A DNA stretch of 64,000 nucleotides. It comes from Cadophora sp. MPI-SDFR-AT-0126. Lineage: Eukaryota; Ascomycota; Leotiomycetes; Helotiales; Ploettnerulaceae. Below the pieces are notes generated by a model. The model was not told where the DNA came from and ran no database searches. It worked only from the letters and a program-made list of their open reading frames with translations. Below, in pieces: positions 1-11,507 of the stretch. The position numbers and the translations under genes are program-made. Position 1 is the stretch's first letter. Every line of letters starts with the position of its first letter. The DNA is taken from the NCBI GenBank assembly GCA_020747065.1, contig JAGMVK010000015.1:620001-684000 (forward strand), given 5' to 3'.

Positions 1-567
1 GAGATATCTGCATCGTGATAGCCATCAGCTGGAGTACCTGACGGCAGTTGCGATTAAGGTTTATTCCCACATGGAGTACCCCACATATATTCCTGCGATA
101 ACACGGGTATGTCGAAGTCCGGCTCAGCTTTGGTCCCTCAGCCTTACTTATCATACATCTCACAAAGACAAGCAATGCTTATGATATGTCGAGAGGTCTT
201 ATTTCAAATTCTGAGATTCATGCAAGGCCGCTGTCTGCCTTGTAAGAAAGAGATGATTGGCTGCAAGTCTGAAAGTAACTTGGGATCCGTTGTTTATTTG
301 GCTCATGGGTAAGTTGCTAGAGCGAGGCGGGTCTGTGGAGGACCCTGGATCGATCGCGGGAGGGGGTTGGTGGGGTTGAGGGGTTGATTACTATTATCAG
401 GATGTGGGGTATCCTCTGATTTAAGTTCTGGAATCCCCGTTTTGTACTTCCTCCTTTATGTTATGTTACCAATACATCTTTCTCTTACTAAAAGATTTCA
501 TTCACTTTAAAGAACTTGGAAAGAACCACCGTCTTCTTGAAAGAGCTTGAACATTCACGAGTACAAG
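1..567. other. Left-edge sequence without a recognisable gene
   Basis: I see no supported coding region here. The short open frame around 109-312 has no recognisable motif and no neighbouring exon. The last 100 bases (about 460-567) are AT-rich and probably hold the promoter and 5' leader of the serine hydrolase that begins at 568. Confidence 0.4.
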
Positions 568-1981
568 ATGGCAAGCCGCAATTTTGAGCAGAGGATGGAG
601 GAGGCTGTTCAGAACAGAGAGATTCCTGGGGCAATTTTGGTTGCAGGAGACAAAGAAGGTGAGATCTTGTTCATTGTGTGAGTCGTGAGAAACATCTAAC
701 AGATTCCAGGCAAATTCCGGTACGAGAAAGCCTTTGGGTATCGCTCCCTTAAGGACCCTTCTAGTCTCGATTCCATGAAGCTCGATGCTGTCATGTGGCT
801 CGCTTCATGTACCAAATTGCCCACCACAATTGCTGCCATGCAATGCGTTGAACGTGGACTTTTGAAGCTTGATGAGGATGTCACGGATATCTTGCCAGAG
901 TTGAAGGGTTTGAAGATCTTGACTGGGTTTGAGAAGGATGGTAATGGGAATGACAAGCCGGTCCTCGTGGAGAACACCAAGGCAATCACCCTCAGGTGCG
1001 ACCTAAGCGTCAAACGAAAATTACGAAGGCGTTGACTGTTTGATTAGACATCTTCTAACCCATTCCTCAGGACTTACGTACGACTTCTTCAGTGAGAAAT
1101 CCAAGCACCGTCAGCAGAACTGCACCTGAGCTAACGATTACTTCCTTGTAGATCCGGTCATGACTCGCTACCGAAAATCGCAGAACAACACACCAGACCT
1201 GAACATCAAACAAGACCTGAAGGAAGCCTTCCTCTTCCCCCTCCTCTTCGCTCCAGGCGATGCCTGGGAGTACGGTGTAGGGATTGAATGGGCCGGCTTC
1301 ATGGTCGAGCGTGTCACCAACACTTCTCTCGAAGCTTACCACCAGCAGAACATCTGGGGTCCATTAGGCGTTAAAAGCTTCACCTTCTTTCCGAGGACAA
1401 GACCTGATCTCATTGCCAGGTTGGTGGATATGAGTGATCGCGAGGGAGGCGTGAATATGTTTGGCGCGGCGGCAGACCTAAATGGCAAGGTAGTGCATAG
1501 AGATGGGGAGGAACTTTGGAATAGTCACTTGGAACAATGTGCTGGTGGCGCGGGCGGATTTGGTGCGCCGATTGACTACCAGAAGCTGTTGCACAGCATC
1601 TTGGCTGATGACGGGAAGTTATTGAAATCCGAGACAGTGAAGGAGATGTTTAGACCGCAGCTGAGCGATGCTTCAAGAACGGCTTTGATGGAGACATTGA
1701 AAATACCAGACTTGAATAATCTGCTTGGAGGCTTTCCTCTTGGGACGAAAGTCGATTGGGGTTTGGGTGGGATGATGGCCATGGAGGATGCTGGAGGCAG
1801 GAGGAAAGGTACCATGATTTGGATTGGTTACCCGAATCTGATGTGGTTTATTGATCCAATTGGTGGCATGTCGGGGATTTATGGGAGCCAGATCTATCCG
1901 CCTGGAGATCAGAAAACGATTGACTTGTACACGGCGTGGATGGAGGAGCTCTACAAGAAGGATCAGCAACCCAACTTGTAG
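568..1981 (+). CDS. Class C beta-lactamase-like serine hydrolase
   Basis: Four exons fit in phase: 568-658, 710-995, 1048-1091 and 1152-1981, giving 416 aa. The protein has the Ser-x-x-Lys nucleophile motif (SCTK, Ser63 and Lys66) after a W-L-A stretch. The conserved HLLTHSSGL segment is reconstituted only when the second intron is removed, which supports the model. A Tyr (Tyr181, in WEYGVG) is the candidate general base. This is the beta-lactamase/D,D-peptidase/LovD-type fold found in fungal esterases and acyltransferases. No signal peptide is visible, so it is probably cytosolic, like LovD. The substrate cannot be read from the sequence. No polyketide synthase or other biosynthetic gene lies beside it, so a secondary-metabolite role is unsupported. 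Length is normal for the family. Confidence 0.85.
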
Positions 1982-2744
1982 ACGAGGAAACTGGGTCTTC
2001 TAATCGAGGATCCCCAGCAGAGTGTCTAAGTAGTCAAATCTAGGAGTGAGTATCAAGATCATGTGGAGTTGTCGCTTCGGTCATTTATCACTTCTTCCCA
2101 TCGAATCCAGTTGTCATCTGATCTTCGGAGTGTTTTGGGCACATAACTCAAAGCCATCTTCTAGAAGCCCAATTTGGGTCTATTGGTCAACATTAAGGCG
2201 CATTTTCTTTCCTTTGATATTCATGCTCGAACTCGCTTATGGTTGATATTCAAGCAGGTCTATCCCCACTTTGAAAGCGAGAAATCGCCCGGACAATTCT
2301 CTACTGCTTACTGGAGTAATTACAACCTCCTCAATCTAGAACCCATGACCTGTCCTCAACAGATCAACGTTATGTAGTAGGTACCCTCTTCATAGTGTGT
2401 GTCCTTTCGGCATTATTACCTCTGTTGGAACTCAATGTTTTGACAGGCTATTTTGCTGGCAGCTAAGCGAACCGCATCCCGTCAATAATAGTTGGCAGGT
2501 ACGATCGCCACTTTCTTGCGAGTCAGCCGAGAATATAGTCTTCTAAATGCAAGTGGAATCTAGAGATCACAGAGTGGAAGAAGGTACGATGGACCTGCGA
2601 GGCGCCATTCCCCAGCTTTTCCTCGCTAGAACATGGAGTCGCATTTTCATCCACCTTAACACAACCATTTCTTCACCTCGATCCCTACCAACCTAGATAT
2701 ATGTAGCCAGCCTGCTTCCCCTTTCCATCTCACAAAAAAACAAA
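1982..2744. other. Intergenic region between hydrolase and aquaporin
   Basis: No coding signal is supported. It should hold the 3' end of the hydrolase transcript and the promoter and leader of the aquaporin. Short open frames near 2046-2377 have no family resemblance. Confidence 0.4.
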
Positions 2745-4005
2745 ATGGAGGCTCGATTAGTCCCCACAATGGCCGACAACAGGTTAGGGTCCCTGGTTCG
2801 CGCTCCTACCACAAGTCTCAATCGCGAAGGAACCAATCTCGCACGCGTCGATCCGCTCAAGCAAATGTTCCGAAGTTTGTTCGAACTCATTCATCCCTCT
2901 GCTCGTGGCCATGTTGTCGCTGTCATCGGTGAATTCCTTGGCACACTTATCTTCGTTTTCCTGGCCTTTGCTGGTGTCGAGGTGGCCGGCGCATCTTCCA
3001 ATAAAGACCAAGGAGATGGGGTCTCAACCGCACCACCTGCAGCATCTCCATCGCAATTACTATATGCTTCTCTGGCCGCTGGATTCAGCTTGGCTGTTAC
3101 TGCGTGGACGTTTTTTCGCATCAGCGGAGGCTTGTTCAATCCTGTGGTATGAAGTTCCGTGGTCGATTCCCTCAAGTCCACTGACTTACAATCGTCTGTA
3201 GATTTCACTCGGCATGGCTCTCATCGGTGCCATCACTTGGGCAAGATGCGCCCTTCTTTGTGTCGCTCAGACAGTCGCAACCATCGCAGCTTCGTACATA
3301 GTCTACGGTCTTTTCAACGGTGGTTTGAACACCGGCACAACTCTAGGAGGTGGAACCAGCCCAGCTCAAGGCGTTCTCATCGAAATGTTGTTGACTGCTC
3401 AACTCACTTTCGTCATATTCATGCTCGCTGCAGAACATCATGCTGCCACATACCTCGCTCCTCTTGGTATTGGCTTGTCATATTTCGTCGCGGAGCTTGT
3501 CGGTAAGCATCACTCGAGCCTGTATATTCACTGACGCTGACACTCGTCAGGCTTGTTTTGGACTGGCGGTTCATTGAATCCCGTACGTTCCCTCGCACCA
3601 TGTATCGTCAACAAGTCCTTCACCAGCTACCACTGGATTTACTGGGTCGGGCCGATTACTGGTGTTATACTCGCTGTGATCATCTACAAACTTGTGAAAG
3701 CCTTGGAGTACGAGTCCGTCAATGGAGAAGAACACGATGATCCTCTTGATATCCTACCCAGGATAATACAGAGCCGCAAGCCTTCCTCAGTGGTCGCTCT
3801 TGCCAGCACTCATTCAGAATATGAATCCGTCAGAGCTCCGACGCCAAAGCCAGCTTCGCTGAAGCCAACACAGCAATCGACTCCAGCCAACACAACTCCA
3901 ATGACCGAAACGGCTCCTGCTATGCCGGCTCCAAATGGCGTTCCAGATATCGAGGCAAAGAAGAAGGAGAAAGTTGAGCAACTTCCAGAATGTTTCGCTG
4001 ATTAG
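2745..4005 (+). CDS. Aquaporin / major intrinsic protein
   Basis: Three exons in phase (2745-3146, 3202-3502, 3551-4005) give 385 aa. Six hydrophobic segments and the two half-helix loops of the MIP family are visible. Both canonical NPA boxes read NPV: GGLFNPV is completed at the first splice junction, and GGSLNPVR lies in the third exon. The Arg after the second box, part of the selectivity filter, is kept. The cytosolic tail after the sixth helix is long (over 100 aa), rich in Pro, Thr and Ser, and ends in a charged Lys/Glu stretch. A second in-frame ATG at 2769 could also be the start. The family moves water or small neutral solutes across the plasma membrane; the NPV/NPV pair makes the exact solute uncertain. 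The next gene downstream converges on it. Confidence 0.88.
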
Positions 4006-4387
4006 TTGGGAGTCAACTTACAGATCTGCTGGAGCAGCATTGTCGATTGATGATTTTGTGAGGCCAGCTACCGTTGCTTGGTGGATAGGAAGGGGAGGGT
4101 GACCAGGGTCAAACCTCTCTCCGCTCGGCTGCAGGCGATATTTTCTTCGTCGGAGTGACCCTGTAAACTCCAGAAAGTTGTCTGTTTCTCAGTTTCTTTT
4201 GATGGCGAGAGTATCAATTCAATCCATAAAGCAAAAAGTCGATGTTCATTTTAAACAGGCGAAAAGTGAAGCAGATACTGATCATCGTTGATTATTTACA
4301 GCAGATTGTATCACCAAGACTAAGTTCTTGAGTACATAATTACAGCTAAGGAGGGTATGTCAAATCAAATTCGAATCCAGTACTCAA
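4006..4387. other. Convergent intergenic spacer
   Basis: This 382-base spacer separates two converging genes, the aquaporin (plus) and the 838-aa membrane protein (minus). It should contain both 3' untranslated regions. I see no gene in it. Confidence 0.45.
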
Positions 4388-7300
4388 TCACTTCCCACCA
4401 GGTGGAACAGTATACTGAACGCCAGTGTATGGTTGAGGATGACCGAGGTCCGGCGCCCCAGCATACTCGACTCGCGGGCTCGCTTGTCCCGGCGCCCCCA
4501 AGAACTGTTCTCCCTCAGCAGAAACCTCTCCCGATACTGATCTATCCCACTTCTCCGGCTGTTGCATCTGTCCTGCCCGCATAGGATAATCTCCAGAGAG
4601 ATTCACAACGGTAGTGCCCATTCGCTTACTCCAATCCCTGGAATGGACACGCAGACCTCCTTGCTCTGGATACAGGAATGTAGTGAAGATTCGTCCGGTC
4701 GAGCTCTGGTGGAGATGGGCACGCATCTTGGCGATACTTCCATGGCCGAAGATCAGCGTCACGATACCGGCAAGAGTCATGACGATGAGCATCAGCGCAA
4801 CGATAAAGGCTGGGATGGCGAATGGCCAGCGGTACTTGATACGGCGCTCCGTCGGACTGACCGGGAGCGCAACGAGATTCTGCTGTGCCACGTTTCCTGG
4901 ACCCAGAACTCCTTTGGTACCGACGACAGAGGCGGCTGCGTAGTCTGTGAACACGACGTTAGGGATCTTCGCTGCATCCTCTGGAGATGCGCTGAGTTCT
5001 CTCCAGCGTGCCCACATTGCCATGTTGTTCCCACCGCTGTAGTCGACTGGAGCAGAAGATCCTCCTCCAACGCTGTATGCATTCCCGGCTGCGCTCAGGT
5101 AGAATTCGCTCCCCGGTAAATTTTCAAGAGCGTACAGTGATAGCAACGATCCGTACGAGCTAGAGTATCCTGGGAGATAGAGAGACTCCTGGCGAACGAC
5201 AGATACGTTTTGGTTATTCTCATAATCGGAGGATACTAGTCCCCAGATGGGCTTCATGTCCCTCTGGTAGTATGAGTTTCCAGTGTCCTCGACACCCCAG
5301 AGAGGCCGGCTTTCGTCATTGGGATACTCTTTGTTCCTCAATTTCGTGATATTGAGATTTGAAAGTTCGCTTTCTGTTCCATTGAAGGTGAAAGAGACGG
5401 TCTTGATCGTGGCTTTTACTGCCGTGGCGCAGGAGTAAATAGGTTGTGACCACCGGCTGTTGGCTTCAAAGATCATGTTGGATCCATCATCTTGACGCTG
5501 AGGTATGCCTCGCATGAGTCCGCAGGTAACGAAGATATTCGTAATGTTTGCGTAATCCGCCCCACCAGAACCAGAGCAGATGAGAGCTAAACGAATGTTA
5601 GACCTTGCGGGCGACAAAGTCATCCAATGTACTCACAGATATCGGAGAAGTTACTTGAGCTGATACCGTCCATCCCAAGTCTTGGTGGCCTGGCGTCAGC
5701 ATTCGTGGAGTCTGTCGCACTGAGCGCACCTCCGATGTTGAGATGGTCCTTGAAAGTACTGTCCATGATAAGAGCATCGTAATACTCGCTGCTATCTTGA
5801 CTAGGAACAGCAAACTTCCTACCCATTTCGGAGTTGAGATAAGAAAATGCTTTCTGGCCAGAGGTCTCGTTACGTTGATTCGTAATATTCTAAATTCGCA
5901 TCAGCATACATCTAGAAGCAAGGTCGGGATGACCATTGAAAACAAAGTTAGGGATTGGTATAGTGGATACTTACGTAGAGAAGCATAGTCCAAGCATTTG
6001 TCATCCACGCTGCCTTCCAAGCTCGCTCATATAGCTTGGGGTTCTTCTGTGGATCAGAAAGGTCGAGGAGGGGATACGACTTGTTTATATTGACGAATCC
6101 TCCACGATCGGTCAAAACCAGATCAACGACTGTGACAGAGATGTTGGGACTTGGAGCAATCGTGAAATCGAGAGTTGTGTTGGTATTGACACAGACAGTC
6201 TCAGGCTCGATGAACAGAATATCTTCCTCCCAAGTCGCGCCATATTTGAAACCTGGAGGAACCGTATCTATTCGATCAGTGTCAGAGACCGATTAAAACA
6301 CAAGATCGACCTGAGTCAAATTGGGATGCAAACTTACGATTTCTCAATCCGACCCCTCCATTGATAGTGTCGACAATCAATCCCTCCACTGGCTGAATAG
6401 CACCATTCAATACTAAGCTTTGCATCGGACGGAACGATCCAACAAGAAATGTTGAGCCATTGTTGAGGTCAGGAACCGAATTTGTCTGATATCTTCGCCA
6501 TTGAATATCAAAGTAATTGGAGACAGTCGTGTCGTTACCGACCCCGCTAGAATAGATATCCGTCACGATGTCTGGTATCGTCATGTTGTAGCCGTATGGG
6601 GTGTCTATAGTACCATTTCCAGATTGATCAAATACATTAACGACAATCGTATCTGAGTAAGGACATGGAAGCGGACCTAAGTCCCCACATTTTCGATTGA
6701 ATGTAAGGTTGCTCCTTGCTGGTGTGCCGTATCCGAATGGCGAGGAATCTGTTCAATCAGCAGATATTCTTCAGCACGGCATAGGAGTTTCCTGGATTCC
6801 CAGAAATTTTCAAGCCTGGAAGTTCATTGCAAAGAAAGCGCTGAAGTGTATGCTTACCTTTAAGATATCGGAATGGTGTCTGAACATTGTCTGTCGACAC
6901 CAAAGTTTCGTAAAGTCCCAACGGAGTCACAATTCCAGCAACGGCGATCAAAGCTCCCATGAGAGATATGAAGTCTAGAAAATTGAAGAGTTAGTACATG
7001 TCTTGGTCTCAGTATCAAGGCGGCTGATGTCTCGAGGGGCTCGCCTACATGTGAGGAAGATGATATCTTTTCGCACTCCATGATTCTTGGCCCCATCGGC
7101 CCGGAGAAGGTTTGGCCAGTATGAACGTTGAAGGGCTGCCGAAGCAACGGTCCTAGAAGTTGTTGAGTACTAGAACCCGGAATTCCTGCTGTTTAACTCA
7201 CCATGTTGCTGCGCTGTTTTGGTCCCGTAGGATTGCAGATAGAATGAAGGTCAGAACACTCGGAGCATAAATTCGAGCTGTTCACAAGGAGTCATTTAGC

Positions 7301-7401
7301 TTTCCTGCAAATATTGTCTGTTAAGCAAGTCTCTTACCCACGAAGATAGCAGCTGCAATCGCACCTGCGACATAACCAACCGTGATATCCTGCAAATGCA
7401 T
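4388..7401 (-). CDS. Large fungal membrane protein with glycosylated ectodomain
   Basis: Eight exons on the minus strand keep phase throughout: 7401-7338, 7277-7202, 7152-7049, 6974-6858, 6748-6338, 6267-5975, 5889-5637 and 5586-4388. They give 838 aa. Near the N terminus there is a hydrophobic stretch starting VGYVAGAIAAAIFV, then a second membrane segment (ISLMGALIAVAGIVTPLGLY). A long polar region follows, with many N-x-S/T sites and scattered cysteines. Near the C terminus is one strong membrane helix (IPAFIVALMLIVMTLAGIV) followed by a Pro/Gly-rich tail. The topology suggests a large extracellular or luminal domain held by helices at both ends. It resembles a family of uncharacterised fungal membrane proteins; I know no assigned function. 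Confidence 0.8.
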
Positions 7402-8156
7402 GGTTGCGTTGTCGACTTCGACCCAATTTCCCTTTATTGAAGTGTCTGAAAGCTCTCAATTGCCTGGAGGTCAAGGGAAGCTCACGGTAATAACCAAATG
7501 CAACCCATTCCATTCTCGCTAGAGAACATGCATAGGAGCTACGTTCAGAGACTAGACTAAACAGACCCCTCGATGCGTGATCGGCGGCACGATTTTCAAC
7601 CTATGCTGACAAGACGACGATCTTTCGAACAGAGCGAGCTGAAGTCTGGTGAAGCCGGACATAATCAAGCCGGCTCTGGAAATGGTACTTTCGTCCTCTA
7701 ATCACCACATAGTGCAAGTGTAAGGGGTGAAATCGTTTTAGTGGCGCTCTTCGGTAGTCTTGATTCGCTTGCAACACGGGACGAAGAAAAGAAGCATGGG
7801 GGCGCTGAATCACCCGTTGGGGGATAAACCCTGGCGGCTTCAGCTAAGACGCTTTTCGAATACCTTAAATAAACTGCCAAGCATCAAAAGTACCAATGAC
7901 AGCTGGGCGGAGATTAAGCATAAACATTCGCAGCACTCAGAAGACAAACTCAACCTTCAACTAGGTTGCGAGCGGACAACATCCCGATCTGCACTACAGA
8001 CTACGAGCACAAATGTGGAAAGTAGATGCCAGGGTTCTAATTTATTTTTACCGATCTTACTCTTGCGTCCAGAAGCTCAAAATATATCTGTCTTGTCGAC
8101 CGGACCTCAAAGCCTGTGCAGAGCACCGTTCAAACTTTTATTCCCTCTAAAGCAAA
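7402..8156. other. Divergent promoter region
   Basis: This spacer lies between the starts of two divergent genes, the membrane protein (minus) and the GPI protein (plus), and must hold both promoters. No coding exon is supported; the frame across 7760-8227 is not resolved into a gene. Confidence 0.4.
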
Positions 8157-9056
8157 ATGGCGTTCTCGAAGATGTACCTTTCAACTACCATCTGCTTTGC
8201 TTTAGTGGCACTTGTCGCAGCAGATAAGTCCGGCGAAATCGAAGCTAGACAACGGAAAGATGACTTGGTGGGTATTTCTGCGTTACCACTTTCGTCTCAA
8301 GGGCAACGTGGGAAATTTTGCGTATCAACACTGACACTGAAGTGCTCTCTAGTCCTTCTGCTTCGGTACGGGTTCATATTGCGGGTCAGCTCTGGATCTC
8401 TACGACGAATGCAGCGATTTGCAAAATAACTTTCGAGATCTGAAACCGTGGTATGAATGCATTTGCGCAAATGGATACTTGTCCACGAAAATAGCGTACG
8501 TTCAATCATGCCTATAGCTGCTCTTAAATACTGACAGCTATCCAGATGTAATTGGTGTCAGGACGCATACAACCTCACGTATACCGTTGGCCTCACCGAA
8601 GACGAGACAGAGACCTGCCAGAGCGAGAGTTACAGCATCGCACCCATTCCAGCCACAATCCAAGCTCAGCAGTCATCTTTCAACGCAACGTATACAGGCA
8701 TTGTCCCGGGCGCCAATAATGGAAACTCTGAAGCAACAACGACTGGCACATCAGCTCCATCAGCAACCACGGAGAGCGACGCATCGCCGACTTCTGGAGG
8801 AGCAACTGTGACATCCGCATCCACACCGCGAATTGGTATTTCAGCAACGAGGTCGACTTTTGTGTCAACCGTCACGTTCAATGGAGGAGCGGCTGGTGCT
8901 GGGGCTACCAGAAGCAGCACGACCGATGCCGAGCAACAATCAGCTACCAGTACACCGAGCGCAACACCCACTGGAGCTGCTGAAGGTGGTAGAAATGGAT
9001 TTGCGGTTGGATTTTCTGTTTTCTTGTCTGCCATTCTGGGGTTGGTCATGGTCTAA
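8157..9056 (+). CDS. Secreted eight-cysteine GPI-anchored protein
   Basis: Three exons (8157-8267, 8353-8495, 8546-9056) give 254 aa. The N terminus is a classic signal peptide with a hydrophobic core (TTICFALVALVAA). The mature N-terminal domain has eight cysteines, mostly in the second exon and the start of the third, including ECIC and CNWC pairs. A long Ser/Thr/Ala-rich region follows, likely heavily O-glycosylated. The C terminus is a small-residue site followed by a hydrophobic tail (VGFSVFLSAILGLVMV), as expected for GPI attachment. The cysteine spacing does not clearly match CFEM. It is probably a plasma-membrane or cell-wall surface protein; function is unknown. Confidence 0.8.
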
Positions 9057-11507
9057 CTGGACCAGATGTGGATTTTCCGTTTTGGGAGATGCCAGAACTT
9101 TGGGATGAATGTGTATGTTAGAAGACTGATATTGCCGGTGTTGACAGTAATCGGTAAACACTACGATCGTCAGTTAGACCCAAGAACGATTACACTAGTA
9201 ATACATTCTCCTTAAACTTTTGCGTAAAACTGCAAATCAATTCAAGCATCAGCACGAGGTAACAAATCATCATCAGTGATATGCATTTGCCGGAAGGAAC
9301 CGTCCCCGAGAGCAGAGCACCAACTTGATAGCTGCTCAGGCACCGATAATCTCTTGCACATCACCCCAAAAGAGGAAATCTGCTCGCGACGTCAAAATCG
9401 TGCTATTTGAGCCTTGCCAAGTCGACTATGTGCTTTAGCACCCAGAGCTTGGAATTTGAGGGGTCATAAATCGACGATCATTTTCCCTTCACGCGTGCCT
9501 CGGTTCGAGCTATCGAGCGCCACAGAATCCTTCACGTAAAGACTGGACAAGGGGACAAACACGACTCGCAGAACAGAAAACGCATGCTCCAAATCGACCT
9601 TGGTAGATTGACAGGCGGGGCGGTCTTGATAGCTCGTAGCGGTAATCTGGGGGATGTGAGAATCCGAGATCGGAGATGGTCATCAATGTTGAAGCTCTTT
9701 GGCCTGGAGGTGAAAATAACGTTTTAAAGCTTGGCTCGCTTACTGTCGCTAAACCCTTTCAGATTACAACCGACCCTCGAAGCTAAAAATATCCGTCGGA
9801 CCGGGAGAACTTTCCACAGGGCTGACGATTTCGCAATTTCAGGGTGAAATTTGAGGTGTGCTGCATGCATTGATATGGGCTGGAGAGCAATTTCTTTGCA
9901 AGCCACAGGTTTCGTGATCTCGACTTTCAGCAGAATGGAGAATTTCTTCCCAGTGATTGGTGGAAATGTATTTGTGTGGAAATGATAGCCGCAACACGAG
10001 ATCGGAAATACTTCATGAATGCTCCTAGCCTCCGAAGAGAATTTTGAATATAGAAGAAAGAGGGAAGCAAGTATGCTCCCCTGAAAGCCTGGGGTTATTC
10101 TTAGATACCGCCTTGGTCTTTTGGCGTACCCTTCCTTCTTTGATACTTCCCATTTCGGAATCAGTCGCACCTCAAAAAGAATGTCCTTGATCCCTCCAGA
10201 ATACTTGCTGCATAGGCCGGTCTCCTCTGTCTCAAATTTACACCACTCCTCAGAATTTTACTTTTGAGTTTACCGACCCTGTTCGCCAACCTCGAATATC
10301 CTGATAGTGCTACATAATTGACTTTTACCAACAATTACGAGCAAGCGCTTCGGTTGTCAACGTTAATTCCTTCGCAATCATGTTATGGAATTTTTGAGTC
10401 GGCTTGCTTCCAAGTATTTAGCTTCTCATCTGGTAGTACTGCTTCTGCGATCTGGATCCCTCACTTGCAGAGTATGGCTTCTAAAATTCCTTACAACGGA
10501 TCAGTCTACGAGAGGAGTGAAATGAATTTATGTGGAGGTCCATTTGCAATTAGCACCGAGTCGTCGACTTCTATTCTCCAATTAGCTCCAACATCATACC
10601 TGCCTCAAATTCTAAGAAGTCCTCCAAGTATCTCCCATCTTGTTGTACTTCTTTCCTTCCAACAGTCTAGGTCTCGTTTACGCTATTGAGTCAGATATAA
10701 AAGATACTTCACATCACGTCACATCACAACTTCACTCAATTGTACTTTGGTCTTAAACTCTGAGACTGAAAAGTCTCTTCTCAAGATCGAGGACTCTCTT
10801 TGCTGAGTCTTGGCAGGCCAGCGTCAGGTCAACAAGCAAATGCAAGGTCCATTTTCTTCTACTCATCATCGAAGAAAGGACGGATGGAAGCTCCCGTCTG
10901 CGTAAATGTCTACAACAACAAGTCGTTCAGTACAGACTTCAGAATTCCGGATCAAGCCACTACTTCGCGGCTCGATTTGAGCTGACATCAGGTCGTCACC
11001 ATGGGAGTTAAAAGGAATGAACCATATTGCCCAGATAATGCAAAGTGCGAATACTATTTTTACGATTCCAAGACGAATAAGTAGATCATTCACATTCTTA
11101 CTCAGCGTGTCCGTAGCACAAGACACAAAAATCAACACGTTGACTTCATCTTGGCCTGGCAGTGAGATGTACCACCCGAAGGGCGTACACACGTGATCCC
11201 CCACTTTCCAAATCCAGCCATCCTGCGTCCATGAGCTCGCCATACCCAGCAGCTAATCCCTCACTTCTGGAATTGAAACATAAAAATCGATTCTCAAGTC
11301 TCGAACTTTGATTTTAGGAAAGGTACAATAACCATTCAGCTTCATCGTTCTTCAACAAGAAAAATAGATTCCAGTCGTCTCAACAAATAAGCCAGGTTCG
11401 AACCTGGTAATCTCACCCGGCTTCGGCGGACGACGGCAGTAAGCTGAGAAAGGAGAACTTGAAGAGAAGAGGAAGACGAAGAGTGTTAAACAACGTCAGA
11501 AGCAATC
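9057..11507. other. Long gene-poor intergenic region
   Basis: About 2.4 kb with no supported gene. Open frames on either strand, such as 9724-10170 (minus) and 10318-10689 (plus), lack domains, typical splice neighbours and family resemblance. The last 120 bases probably form the leader of the next gene and include a perfect palindrome at 11392-11407. Confidence 0.4.
11392..11407. repeat. Perfect 16-bp palindrome with Pol III B-box match
   Basis: CCAGGTTCGAACCTGG is a perfect palindrome about 100 bases upstream of the hydroxy-acid dehydrogenase ATG. It also looks like the T-arm of a tRNA, with the GGTTCGAAC core of a Pol III B box. I could not find a matching acceptor or D-arm upstream, so it is either a tRNA fragment or a dimeric protein-binding site. 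Confidence 0.5.

Noticed and set aside
9724..10170. 148-aa minus-strand frame in the long spacer
   Set aside because: No domain, no signal peptide, no neighbouring exons; composition looks non-coding.
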